This document shows positions 33,441 through 41,220 of a DNA stretch of 64,000 bases, one piece after another. Positions within the stretch are counted from its first letter, which is position 1. Every line of letters starts with the position of its first letter. This DNA is from Oceanobacillus oncorhynchi. GTDB lineage: Bacteria; Bacillota; Bacilli; Bacillales; Amphibacillaceae. Under the pieces are notes generated by a model that was not told the DNA's origin, did not search any database, and was given only the letters and a program-made list of their open reading frames with translations. The DNA is taken from contig NZ_CDGG01000001.1 in the NCBI RefSeq assembly GCF_000821065.1, positions 682,001-746,000 on the forward strand, given 5' to 3'. Position numbers and translations under genes: made by a program.

Positions 33441-34127
33441 ATGAAAACTATTGCTATCGTTGGTGCAGGCCCTGGATTAGGATTGTCTATAGCAAAAAAA
33501 TTCGGAGAGAAGGGTTTTAGGGTAGCGACCATTGCAAGGAATCCTGAGAAATTAGCAATTATCGAACGTAAACTCAAGGAACTAAATATTGAAACACAAT
33601 CTTTTGTAGCCGATGTTACGAACTTAGCTGCCTTAAAACAAGCTATTCAATCAGCTAAAAAAGCATTCGGTTCGATTGATGTACTAGAATTTAGCCCCTA
33701 TGCTAAGGAGGATATATTCACTTCTGTGCTTGAAACGAAGCCGCAAAGTGTAGTAGATATTATGAACAGCTATTTGTTGGCTGGCATTCTTTCCGTGAAT
33801 GAGGTGCTACCAGATATGATAAGTAACGGTTCTGGTGCCATATTATTCACAACAGGCGTATCTACTATTTTCCCTTTACCATATGCGGGAAATGCCGGAA
33901 TCGTTGGGGCTGGTATGCGTAATTATGCCTTAAACCTGCACAATGAGTTGAAAGAAAAAGGGGTGTTTATCGGACATCTTTCAATCGGAGCCATGATACA
34001 ACCTGGAACAGAAGGAGACCCAGATCTTATTGCTGAAGCTTGGTATAACTTATATGAGAATAATGACCATTTTGAAGAAGTATTCCCTCCAGGACTCGAT
34101 CAAACTATACTTCTTGGCGGAAATTAA
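33441..34127 (+). CDS. Short-chain dehydrogenase/reductase
   Basis: The 228-residue protein has the SDR Rossmann motif AIVGAGPGLGLSIAKKFGEKGF, the cofactor acidic/basic turn TIARNPEKL (Arg suggests NADP), and VADVTN near 55. The usual YxxxK pair is altered: the expected Tyr region reads LPYAGNAGIVGAGMRNYALNL, so Tyr is present near 152 but the Lys four residues later is Gly. This may be a non-classical or inactive SDR. It is likely controlled by the divergent TetR-type regulator. Substrate unknown. A strong terminator follows. Confidence 0.85.
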   Translation: MKTIAIVGAGPGLGLSIAKKFGEKGFRVATIARNPEKLAIIERKLKELNIETQSFVADVTNLAALKQAIQSAKKAFGSIDVLEFSPYAKEDIFTSVLETKPQSVVDIMNSYLLAGILSVNEVLPDMISNGSGAILFTTGVSTIFPLPYAGNAGIVGAGMRNYALNLHNELKEKGVFIGHLSIGAMIQPGTEGDPDLIAEAWYNLYENNDHFEEVFPPGLDQTILLGGN

Positions 34128-34133
34128 TATAAA

Positions 34134-34178
34134 GGAGATAAGACAACTATTGAAATGATAGTTGTCTTATCTCTTTTT
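34134..34178 (+). terminator. Terminator after the SDR gene
   Basis: GAGATAAGACAACTAT pairs with ATAGTTGTCTTATCTC, followed by T5. Confidence 0.88.
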
Positions 34179-34365
34179 CCAGTACTTAGTGCAACATTTA
34201 GCTATTTACCTCTCTGTCAAAATTAACATGAGTATCCTGTTTTATTAGGAAGTATTATTCAACTAAATGGCCCGATTGTTGAATACTGTTCTGATTGAAA
34301 ACCAATCAAATTCGTACAACAAGCATAACATTTATAATTTAATATACGTATGTTTTTTATGTGAA

Positions 34366-34457
34366 GTGGTAATCACCTGTCATTTACTGGTACATTCCGT
34401 GTCATTCAGTGGTAAAAACTATGTCAGAGGTGGTACATTTCAATGGCTGTAATCAGT
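34366..34457 (+). repeat. IS21-end-like repeat array, copy B
   Basis: Plus-strand units of about 22 bases start GGTA (GGTAATCACCTGTCATT, GGTACATTCCGTGTCATT, GGTAAAAACTATGTCAG, GGTACATTTCAATGGC) and end in TGTAATCA. It aligns with copy A at 31037-31132 in the opposite orientation, so the two arrays bracket 31.1-34.4 kb. Confidence 0.55.
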
Positions 34458-34517
34458 CTGTATTCCAATGCCTTCGCATTAAAAGTAGACTCTTTTATTA
34501 TCTGTATATAACACACG

Positions 34518-34797
34518 TTATTTATCATCAATCGCTAACTCATTCTGCAAAAAATCCCAAAAACGGCTTAAACGCTCTGCATTCTCCATAGGATTTTCAC
34601 CAATCTTTTCAAGAAGCTTTAACTCCTTCATTCTTTGTATAGCCCTCAATTCAGATTCATTCAAAGCCAAATCATCAGAAACGGAATAGTAGACAGGATG
34701 CTGAGGAGTATCTATTTTACCCAATAAATAATCAATGGATACCTGAAAGAATTCCGCAATCTTATAAAGTGTCTCTAATGAAGGTTCGTTTCTGATC
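34518..34797 (-). pseudogene. 3' part of an XRE-family regulator lacking its DNA-binding domain
   Basis: The reverse frame reads NEPSLETLYKIAEFFQVS, then IDYLLGKIDTPQHPVYY and on to ELAIDDK. This matches the C-terminal two-thirds of the regulator at 35183-35575 (same IDTPQHPVYY and TELAIDEK end). The helix-turn-helix half is missing and is replaced, out of frame, by the end of the neighbouring gene at 34762. The fragment has no start of its own except an internal ATG at 34724. Confidence 0.8.
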
Positions 34798-35016
34798 CGG
34801 CATCTCTTCTAATTCCGATGCGAAAAAGCTTGAAAGATTGGTATCAAGTGCTTTTAATATATTTTCTAGCATTTCTATATCTGGTTTTGAGCGCCCATTT
34901 TCAAATTTACTTATATATGATTGTGAAACGCTAACTTTATCAGCGAGTTCTTGTGTAGACATATTTTTTGACTTCCGAAGTGCTCTTAATTGTTTGCCAA
35001 TTTTATTGTTATTCAT
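34762..35016 (-). CDS. XRE-family helix-turn-helix protein with foreign C-terminus
   Basis: The 84-residue protein has a Cro/CI-type helix-turn-helix (IGKQLRALRKSKNMSTQELADKVSVSQSYISKFENG) and a SinR-like second part (LENILKALDTNLSSFFASELEEMP). The last 11 residues come from an out-of-frame reading of the neighbouring XRE fragment, so the original C-terminal part is lost. AGGGGC precedes the ATG. It probably still binds DNA. The fusion suggests a deletion joining two adjacent regulator genes. Confidence 0.75.
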   Translation of the reverse strand: MNNNKIGKQLRALRKSKNMSTQELADKVSVSQSYISKFENGRSKPDIEMLENILKALDTNLSSFFASELEEMPDQKRTFIRDTL

Positions 35017-35115
35017 CGTACCATGCCCCTTTTAGAATCATCTAACTGCTAAATTAACTAAGAAAAAGAAAGGAGACAATATTTTTTTAGAAGCATAGTA
35101 AGTATAGAAGTAAAA

Positions 35116-35160
35116 AACGAGTCTGCATCCAAATATCTTCCTATTAAGAGCGGGCTCGTT
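35116..35160 (-). terminator. Terminator after the XRE gene at 35183
   Basis: On the minus strand AACGAGCCCGCT and AGACTCGTT pair with a following TTTTTT. The stem is imperfect but correctly placed 23 bases after the stop codon. Confidence 0.6.
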
Positions 35161-35182
35161 TCATTATCAATAATAACTTGCT

Positions 35183-35575
35183 TTATTTTTCATCAATTGC
35201 TAACTCTGTCTTTATAAATTCCCAACAGCGGTTTAACCGTTCTGTATTTAATTTAGAGTTTTCACCGACTTTTTCAAGAAGATTTAATTCCTTCATTCTT
35301 TGAATAGCACTTAATTCCGACTCATTCAAAGTTAGTTCATTGGAAATTGGATAATAGACAGGATGTTGAGGAGTATCTATTATGCCTAATAAATAATCAA
35401 TGGATACTTGAAAGAAATTAGCAATTTTATAAAGTGTTTCTAATGAAGGTTCGTTTTTACCTTGTTCATAATAACCATATGCGCTTGTTGTTAGATTCAG
35501 TTCTTTCGCTACATTCTCTTGCTTATATCCAAGTTCAACTCGAAGGTCTATTAACCGTTCTTTAAACACGTCCAT
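35183..35575 (-). CDS. XRE-family transcriptional regulator
   Basis: The 130-residue protein has an N-terminal Cro/CI helix-turn-helix (FKERLIDLRVELGYKQENVAKELNLTTSAYGYYEQGKNEPSLETLYKI, residues 3-52) followed by the IDYLLGIIDTPQHP linker and a helical C-terminus. AGGAGG lies ten bases before the ATG. It is typical of prophage or integrative-element repressors, but no phage structural genes are nearby. A palindrome in its upstream region overlaps a TATAAT box facing the GntR gene, so it may control the divergent catabolic locus as well as itself. Confidence 0.85.
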   Translation of the reverse strand: MDVFKERLIDLRVELGYKQENVAKELNLTTSAYGYYEQGKNEPSLETLYKIANFFQVSIDYLLGIIDTPQHPVYYPISNELTLNESELSAIQRMKELNLLEKVGENSKLNTERLNRCWEFIKTELAIDEK

Positions 35576-35665
35576 GTATAGATTTCCTCCTTACTATTAG
35601 TAAAATTATATCGTCATAAAAGGTTTATTTTTTCTTGAACAATAATTAATTGTTTTTATGTATAT

Positions 35666-35691
35666 ACAAACAATATTTGTTTGTGTATAAT
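35666..35691 (+). promoter_or_regulatory. Operator-like inverted repeat overlapping a -10 box
   Basis: ACAAACAA (35666-35673) and TTGTTTGT (35677-35684) are perfect inverted arms around TAT, directly followed by TATAAT at 35686-35691 reading toward 35835. It is a strong candidate site for the divergent XRE regulator. Confidence 0.6.
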
Positions 35692-35834
35692 GGATTTTAA
35701 TAGTTAGAATAGTTAGTTGATATTGAGCTACTCTGTGTTGAGATAAAAGGTTAGTAGAGTAGATAAAAAATTTAAATACATAAGCTCTCAAAGGTCAGAC
35801 CATGAGACATACTACCATTAACAGGAGAAAACCA

Positions 35835-36551
35835 ATGAAACCACTATTTGAAAAAATACCGCAGCGAGATTCCATACGTGAGATTATAATGAATCAGTTT
35901 ACGAAAATGATTAAAGAAGGGGAGCTGTCCATAGGTGATAAAATCCCTCCTGAACGAAATCTGGCAGAACAGTTTGGTGTCGGGAGGTCGACGATCCGAG
36001 AAGCGATTAAAAGTATGACTTCCATGGGATTGCTTGAAGCAAGGTTAGGGGAAGGCACCTTTGTGCGAAAAGTGGATTCGGATGATATTAAACAACAGCT
36101 GCAATGGGGACTATACCTTGATCCGGTTCCTTTTAACGAATTGATTGAATTAAGAAAGGTTTTAGAACTGGAAACTGTGAAGCGGGCTGCTTTAAACCGG
36201 ACAGCAGAAGAGATCATCGAATTAGAATCCTGGATTAATGAAATGAAGCAAGAAGGGAAGGTACATCACAATAAGAAAAATGATTTGATGTTTCATATGA
36301 CTATAGCTAAGGCGAGTAATAACAAAATGATTTATAATCTGCTGGATTTAATTCGAATGTCGCTGGAAGAATGGTTTGAAAATGTACTGAAGAATCCCGA
36401 GCATGTGAAGAACTCGATTGCGGAGCATCAATTAATATTAGAAGCAATTATACAACAGGATGTTGCGCAGGCGGTAAAGGTGATGGAAGCACATCTGGAA
36501 CGCGGCGAACAGAGGTTGTTTGAGCAAATTAATCAAAATAAGGATGGCTAA
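35835..36551 (+). CDS. GntR-family regulator, FadR subfamily
   Basis: The 238-residue protein has a winged helix (IPPERNLAEQFGVGRSTIREAIKSMTSMGLLEARLGEGTFV, about 40-80) and an FCD domain of helices with putative metal ligands (RKVLELETVKRAA near 115; HMTIAKASNNKM near 155; SIAEHQLILEAI near 200; MEAHLERGEQRLF near 220). The ATG at 35835 follows CAGGAG; the one at 35802 lacks a site. It heads the acid-sugar cluster in the same direction, though the dispersed repeat at 36572-36725 lies between. FCD regulators usually sense organic or sugar acids, which fits the downstream pathway. Confidence 0.9.
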   Translation: MKPLFEKIPQRDSIREIIMNQFTKMIKEGELSIGDKIPPERNLAEQFGVGRSTIREAIKSMTSMGLLEARLGEGTFVRKVDSDDIKQQLQWGLYLDPVPFNELIELRKVLELETVKRAALNRTAEEIIELESWINEMKQEGKVHHNKKNDLMFHMTIAKASNNKMIYNLLDLIRMSLEEWFENVLKNPEHVKNSIAEHQLILEAIIQQDVAQAVKVMEAHLERGEQRLFEQINQNKDG

Positions 36552-36571
36552 GTAATCAATCTATGATTTAT

Positions 36572-36725
36572 CACGGAGAAGCGTCCGTAAAACTCCTGCC
36601 TTCAAATAAAGAGTAAACACAAATTTATTTTGGCGGGAGATAACTGACGCTAACTCTCTGAATCACTTAGGCTAATTCAGTGGAAGAAGAACAAACACTC
36701 CCACTGAATGAAGTTTCGTTTTATA
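36572..36725 (-). repeat. Dispersed structured repeat, copy 2
   Basis: It is the reverse-complement counterpart of 14954-15108. The pairing CGCCCGT/ACGGGCG of copy 1 is replaced here by GCGTC/GACGC, a C-G to U-A type double change that keeps the stem. The repeat lies between the FadR-type regulator and dctP and overlaps an apparent upstream extension of dctP, which is not real coding. Confidence 0.8.
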
Positions 36726-36797
36726 TCCTTAAAGGGGGTGATGCAAAGCTATATTGTCTGGAAAATAAAAAATGCAAAAGGGAGGGAAATACGTTTC

Positions 36798-37814
36798 ATG
36801 AAAAAACTCATTTTTATTTTAGGACTGTTTACTGTTCTCGTCATGTATGGCTGCGGAGGTTCCAGCAGTGAGACGAATGCGGAAGAAGAAGTAGTAGAAA
36901 TCAGTATTGGGCATGTTGGGGCGCCGGTCAGTCCACAACAAGGGGCAGCAGATATCTTTACGGAATTGGTAGAAGAAAAAACAGGCGGCTCCGTTGAAAT
37001 TAAAATCTATAATTCATCCCAGCTCGGTGACGAAAGAGAGCTTGTGGAAGGGGTGCAGATGGGAACAATCGATGGAGGGATTATTTCCGCAGGCTTGTTT
37101 GCTTCCAGCTACAATGTAATGGAAGCGTTTGAAGTACCGTTCTTATTTGAAGATACCGAGCATACATTAGCGGTCAACAATGGAGAGATAGGCAGAGAAG
37201 TATTGGATAATCTCGAAGCAAACGCAGGATTGAAAGCCCTTTCTTTGTGGGAGCATGGATTTAGACAGATTACCAATTCAAGAGGACCTATTGATACACC
37301 AGAGGATTTACAGGGACTTAAAATAAGAAGTCCGGAAGTACAATCGTACAGTGTTGCTTTGCAGGAATTTGGAGCGAACCCGATTCCGCTGTCTTTTTCA
37401 GAGTTATATGTAGCGATGGACAGAGGAGTTGTGGACGGTCAGCATAATCCGTTAATGCATATTGAAGGACAGCGATTCTACGAGGTACAGGATTATCTGA
37501 CGGTCATGGATTTTGCTTATACACCAAATGTTCTGGCGTTGAGTGATTCGATATGGGAGCAGTTGTCAGAGGAGCAGCAGAATGCATTGGATGAGGCGGC
37601 ATTAGAAACGGCAGAGCTTTGGGCAGAAGAAGCTGCCGAAGAAAATGAAGAAATCCTAACCGAATTAGAAGACAAAATAGAAATTATTCATAAGGAAGAC
37701 CTGGATTGGGAGGCGTTTAAGCAAGTTGTAGAAGATGTTTATCCAGTCTATGAAGAAGAGTATGGCAGCGAATTTGTTCAATTCTTAGAAGAAGTACAAG
37801 CTGCAGCAAATTAA
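36798..37814 (+). CDS. TRAP transporter solute-binding lipoprotein (DctP family)
   Basis: The 338-residue protein has a lipoprotein signal (MKKLIFILGLFTVLVMYGC, Cys19), so it is anchored outside the membrane. The DctP fold shows IGHVGAPVSPQQGAADIF, the SSQLGDERELVEGVQMGTIDG segment, and the carboxylate-binding Arg region TPEDLQGLKIRSPE near 185 with SFSELYVAMDRGVVDGQ near 225. ATG at 36798 has GGAGGG at 36781. It captures a sugar acid for the DctQ/DctM permease encoded at 39373-41187. Order P-(enzymes)-M-Q is unusual in that two non-transport genes separate it from the permease. Confidence 0.9.
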   Translation: MKKLIFILGLFTVLVMYGCGGSSSETNAEEEVVEISIGHVGAPVSPQQGAADIFTELVEEKTGGSVEIKIYNSSQLGDERELVEGVQMGTIDGGIISAGLFASSYNVMEAFEVPFLFEDTEHTLAVNNGEIGREVLDNLEANAGLKALSLWEHGFRQITNSRGPIDTPEDLQGLKIRSPEVQSYSVALQEFGANPIPLSFSELYVAMDRGVVDGQHNPLMHIEGQRFYEVQDYLTVMDFAYTPNVLALSDSIWEQLSEEQQNALDEAALETAELWAEEAAEENEEILTELEDKIEIIHKEDLDWEAFKQVVEDVYPVYEEEYGSEFVQFLEEVQAAAN

Positions 37815-37865
37815 ATAGACATGATTTTATCAGAAAATAAATTGCTAGAAAGGATGTATCACATA

Positions 37866-38348
37866 ATGAAAGAAACAAGAGTACAGTATGCAACTGGAGA
37901 AATCGGTAAAACCGTAGCGGGGAGATTATTGCCGGGAACGGATTTAATTACTGGGATTGAAGAAATCTGTAAAGCGAATGATATTACGTATGCGTCTATT
38001 GCCAACTGCTTTGGCAGTTTTCAAGAAGCGGCCTATATGTATCTCGTTCCACAAGAAGAATCTGTCGTCGGTGCCGGATATGGCGAATTATTTGTGGCAG
38101 ACGGTCCAGTCGAGTTTTTAAATGGTACGGGCGTTGTTTGTCAGCGGGACGGAGATTATGATACGCATTTTCACGCTACGATGTGTGATAAAGAAGGAAA
38201 GGTATTCGGCGGGCACATGGTGAAGGATAAAACACCGGTTCTGACAACTGTTGATCTGGTCATTAATGAAGTGAAACATGTGCATATGTATCGCGATTAT
38301 GATAAAGAGACAGAACTAATTCAATTTAATCCGAAAGCAAAAGCATAG
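37866..38348 (+). CDS. PPC (DUF296) domain protein
   Basis: The 160-residue protein has the plants-and-prokaryotes-conserved domain: RLLPGTDLITGIEEICKAN, ASIANCFGSFQEA, and the metal-site pattern THFHATMCDKEGKVFGGHM near 102-118 (HxH then GGH). PPC domains form trimers and were first known from AT-hook DNA-binding proteins; prokaryotic stand-alone ones have no settled role. ATG at 37866 follows AAAGG about ten bases upstream. Its place in an acid-sugar operon, 52 bp after dctP and before the dehydrogenase, argues for a metabolic role. The operon lacks the usual isomerase. Confidence 0.83.
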   Translation: MKETRVQYATGEIGKTVAGRLLPGTDLITGIEEICKANDITYASIANCFGSFQEAAYMYLVPQEESVVGAGYGELFVADGPVEFLNGTGVVCQRDGDYDTHFHATMCDKEGKVFGGHMVKDKTPVLTTVDLVINEVKHVHMYRDYDKETELIQFNPKAKA

Positions 38349-38375
38349 ATGGCTAAAATAACGCATTAAAAAAGA

Positions 38376-38427
38376 CATAGCCATCTGAACCAAGAACATC
38401 TCCGACAATGTTGTTCAGATGGCTATG
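38376..38427 (+). other. Intra-operon stem-loop
   Basis: CATAGCCATCTGAAC (38376-38390) and GTTCAGATGGCTATG (38413-38427) form a perfect 15-bp stem with further pairing inside (AACAT/ATGTT). There is no T-run after it and the next ribosome site follows at once. It probably affects mRNA stability or processing between the PPC and dehydrogenase genes. Confidence 0.75.
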
Positions 38428-38455
38428 CAAATCAATTATAAGGAGATTATACGAT

Positions 38456-39376
38456 ATGAATAACAAAAATTCAATTGGTTTCATCGGTTTAGGTGTCATG
38501 GGATTCCCCATGGCCAGCAATTTATTACGGGAAGGCAAAGAACTAGTCGTTTTTGATATTAATGCCGAACAAGCAGCGCGGCTTCCCTATCAGGAGCGTG
38601 TGACCATTGCATCCTCGAAGGAAGAATTAGCAAAACAGGTTGATATGGTACTGCTTATGCTGCCAAACAGTCCGCATGTGAAAGAAGCAGTGACTGGAGA
38701 GGGCGGGCTAATAGAGAGTTTGCCGGCTGGAGCTTTACTTATTGATATGAGCAGTATTTCTTCCACGGTTACAAAGGAAATAAATAAAAAGCTGGAGGAA
38801 AAGAACATCGACATGCTCGATGCGCCTGTCAGCGGCGGCCAGAATGGAGCTATGAATGGAGCATTGACCTTTATGGTTGGAGGAAAAAAAGCGAATTACT
38901 ATAAAGCACTTGAATTGCTGCAAATCATGGGAGAAAAAGTGATTCATTGCGGGGAAGTTGGGAGCGGTCAGACAGTGAAGATTGTTAACCAGCTGATGTC
39001 TGCAGTAAACCTAGTCAGCATGTCAGAAGGATTTACGTTAGGCGTCAAAGGAGGCGTTGATCCGGAAATTATGCGTGAGGTTATTTTAAATGGTTCTGGA
39101 AGATGCTGGGCACTTGAGGATAGAATGCCGGTTATTTTAGATCGGAATTTTGAACCGGGCTTTACGGTCGATTTGCATACAAAAGATATCTCCTTGGCGC
39201 TGGAAGTGGGGAAAGAACTGCAGGTACCGTTATATGCCACCTCGCTCGTCCATGAACTATTTAAAACATTACAGGCGAAAGGGGAAGGTGGAAAGGATAA
39301 TTCGGCAGTGATTACGTTATACGAAGCGTTAGCAGAAACGGAAGTAATCAAACGGAATAAGGCGGTAATACAATGA
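38456..39376 (+). CDS. 3-hydroxyisobutyrate/L-threonate dehydrogenase-like NAD(P) enzyme (LtnD type)
   Basis: The 306-residue beta-hydroxyacid dehydrogenase has an N-terminal Rossmann motif (IGFIGLGVMGFPMASNLL), substrate motif DAPVSGGQNGAMNGALTFMVGG near 120 and the catalytic Lys near 173 in GSGQTVKIVNQLM. AAGGAG precedes the ATG. In the described L-threonate pathway, LtnD oxidises C2 of the acid; the company of DUF1537 kinase and class II aldolase supports this branch here. It overlaps dctM by four bases (ATGA), so translation is coupled. Glyoxylate or tartronate semialdehyde reductase activity is an alternative. Confidence 0.87.
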   Translation: MNNKNSIGFIGLGVMGFPMASNLLREGKELVVFDINAEQAARLPYQERVTIASSKEELAKQVDMVLLMLPNSPHVKEAVTGEGGLIESLPAGALLIDMSSISSTVTKEINKKLEEKNIDMLDAPVSGGQNGAMNGALTFMVGGKKANYYKALELLQIMGEKVIHCGEVGSGQTVKIVNQLMSAVNLVSMSEGFTLGVKGGVDPEIMREVILNGSGRCWALEDRMPVILDRNFEPGFTVDLHTKDISLALEVGKELQVPLYATSLVHELFKTLQAKGEGGKDNSAVITLYEALAETEVIKRNKAVIQ

Positions 39377-40656
39377 CTTCGGCCGTCGTTTTATTTGTAT
39401 CTTTTCTTATCTTTTTGCTGCTGGGAATACCAGTCGCTTTTGGGCTGGCAGGGGCCTCTATCCTATCCTTGCTAATGATAGATTCTGGTATGATGACACA
39501 GGTTTTTTCAAAGATGTTTTCTGGCGCAAATTCCTGGCTGCTACTAGCCATCCCGTTTTTTATCCTTGCCGGTAATATCATGGAAAAGGGCGGGGTAACC
39601 AGACGTCTGGTTGATTTTGCAGATGCACTTGTCGGATTTCTGCCGGGCGGTCTCTCAGCAACAAATGTGACGGCCAGTATGTTTTTCGGAGGAGTCTCTG
39701 GTTCCGCTGTAGCTGATACGTCTGCGACAGGAACGATACTGATTCCGGCAATGGTCAGGCAGGGCTACAGCTCCAAGTATTCAGCAGCCATTACAGCTGC
39801 TTCATCGCCTATTGGAATTATTATACCACCAAGTATCCCGATGATATTATGGGGCTTCACTGCCGGTCTTTCGGTAGCTGATTTATTTTTAGCTGGTATC
39901 GGAGCGGGGATTTTAGTCGGTGTTGCTTTATTAGCAGCGTCTACGGTGGTTTCGATAAAAAGAGGGTATAAGTCATCGATTCCTTTCTCATTTAAAAATG
40001 TATTCGGGAAAGGGAAAGAAGGTATTTTAGCTTTGGTCACACCAGCAATTATCATTGTTGGAATTATTACCGGGGTTGTTACCCCAACGGAAGCGGCAGT
40101 TGTCGCTGTGATCTATTCGATGATACTTGGTTTCTTTGTATACCGAGAATTAAAAATCAAGCACCTGAAGGATATTATTATTAATTCCGGCAAAATGACT
40201 GCCACGGTTATGATGATTATTATTAGCGCATCAGCTTTTTCTTACTTGTTGACTATTAACGATGTACCGAGCAGTTTGGCTGGTTTTGTGATTGACATGA
40301 ATCTATCACCCTTTTTGCTGATGCTTATGTTTATTTTGTTATTCCTGTTTTTAGGAATGTTCTTAGATGCCAATGCAGCTATTATTATGACGGTTCCTGT
40401 GATTGCTCCGGTAATTGTCGCGTCTGGAATCGACCCGATTCATGCCAGCGTTGTATTAATTGCAACATTAGGGGTAGGATTGTTGACGCCTCCAGTAGGC
40501 TTATGTACGTATGTGGCTGCCGGGATTGCGAATTTGAGGTTTGACGAACTGATGCGGGATCTTGTCCCATTTGTCATCGTGTTATTAACATGCGTTATTC
40601 TCATGCTCGTATTTCCGCAGATTATTACATTTATACCGAGCTTATTAAATGGATAG
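39373..40656 (+). CDS. dctM: TRAP transporter large permease (DctM)
   Basis: The 427-residue, about 12-helix membrane protein has the DctM family signatures IPFFILAGNIMEKGGVTRRLVDFADALVG near 60 and FGGVSGSAVADTSATGTILIPAMVRQGYS near 105. It couples sodium influx to uptake of the acid delivered by the lipoprotein at 36798. Start overlaps the upstream stop; dctQ follows 18 bp later. Confidence 0.93.
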   Translation: MTSAVVLFVSFLIFLLLGIPVAFGLAGASILSLLMIDSGMMTQVFSKMFSGANSWLLLAIPFFILAGNIMEKGGVTRRLVDFADALVGFLPGGLSATNVTASMFFGGVSGSAVADTSATGTILIPAMVRQGYSSKYSAAITAASSPIGIIIPPSIPMILWGFTAGLSVADLFLAGIGAGILVGVALLAASTVVSIKRGYKSSIPFSFKNVFGKGKEGILALVTPAIIIVGIITGVVTPTEAAVVAVIYSMILGFFVYRELKIKHLKDIIINSGKMTATVMMIIISASAFSYLLTINDVPSSLAGFVIDMNLSPFLLMLMFILLFLFLGMFLDANAAIIMTVPVIAPVIVASGIDPIHASVVLIATLGVGLLTPPVGLCTYVAAGIANLRFDELMRDLVPFVIVLLTCVILMLVFPQIITFIPSLLNG

Positions 40657-40674
40657 AAGAGAGGTGAAATTTAC

Positions 40675-41187
40675 ATGTTGATTTCAAAGGTAAGTAAAAG
40701 CTTGGACAGGCTATGCATACTTCTGTTAGTTGTAATTACAGCAGTGATGACAGGCAGCCTGGTCATCATGATTTTTGGCAGGAATTTCTTTAACACTTCC
40801 TTTGCGTCCTTGGAAGAAATCTCAAGATATACGTTTGTATGGCTGACCTTTATCGGTGCAGCAATTGCTTTTAAACGAAAAGAACACATGGGGATGGATT
40901 TTATCGTCAGTAAATTAAGAGGAAAAGCAGCAAAATATGTGGAAGCCTTGCAGGATATTTTTGCGCTGATTCTATTTGCTTTGTTTATCTATTATGGGGC
41001 CGAGTTAGCGATACTTAATATGAATGTAGTCAGTCTCCAATCAGGGATTCCAATGGGGTACGTCTATTTCATCATTCCGATATCCGGTTTCATTATGGCA
41101 GTACATGCCATAGATCATATGATAAAAAGAGCGAATAAGAAAAATAGTCATTATGAAATAGTAAATAATGAAGCATCTTCTATATAG
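40675..41187 (+). CDS. dctQ: TRAP transporter small permease (DctQ)
   Basis: The 170-residue protein has four hydrophobic helices and the DctQ motif RNFFNTSFASLEEISRYTFVWLTFIGAAIAFKRKEHMGMD (residues 32-71). It partners DctM. GAGGTG precedes the ATG. Position after dctM instead of before it is less common but seen in other operons. Confidence 0.9.
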   Translation: MLISKVSKSLDRLCILLLVVITAVMTGSLVIMIFGRNFFNTSFASLEEISRYTFVWLTFIGAAIAFKRKEHMGMDFIVSKLRGKAAKYVEALQDIFALILFALFIYYGAELAILNMNVVSLQSGIPMGYVYFIIPISGFIMAVHAIDHMIKRANKKNSHYEIVNNEASSI

Positions 41188-41220
41188 GAGATAGTATATT
41201 CCTGATGGAGGGATTGACAA

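Noticed and set aside
36708-36797. Upstream extension of the DctP gene
   Set aside because: The extra 30 codons overlap the dispersed repeat; the lipoprotein signal begins at 36798 with its own ribosome site.
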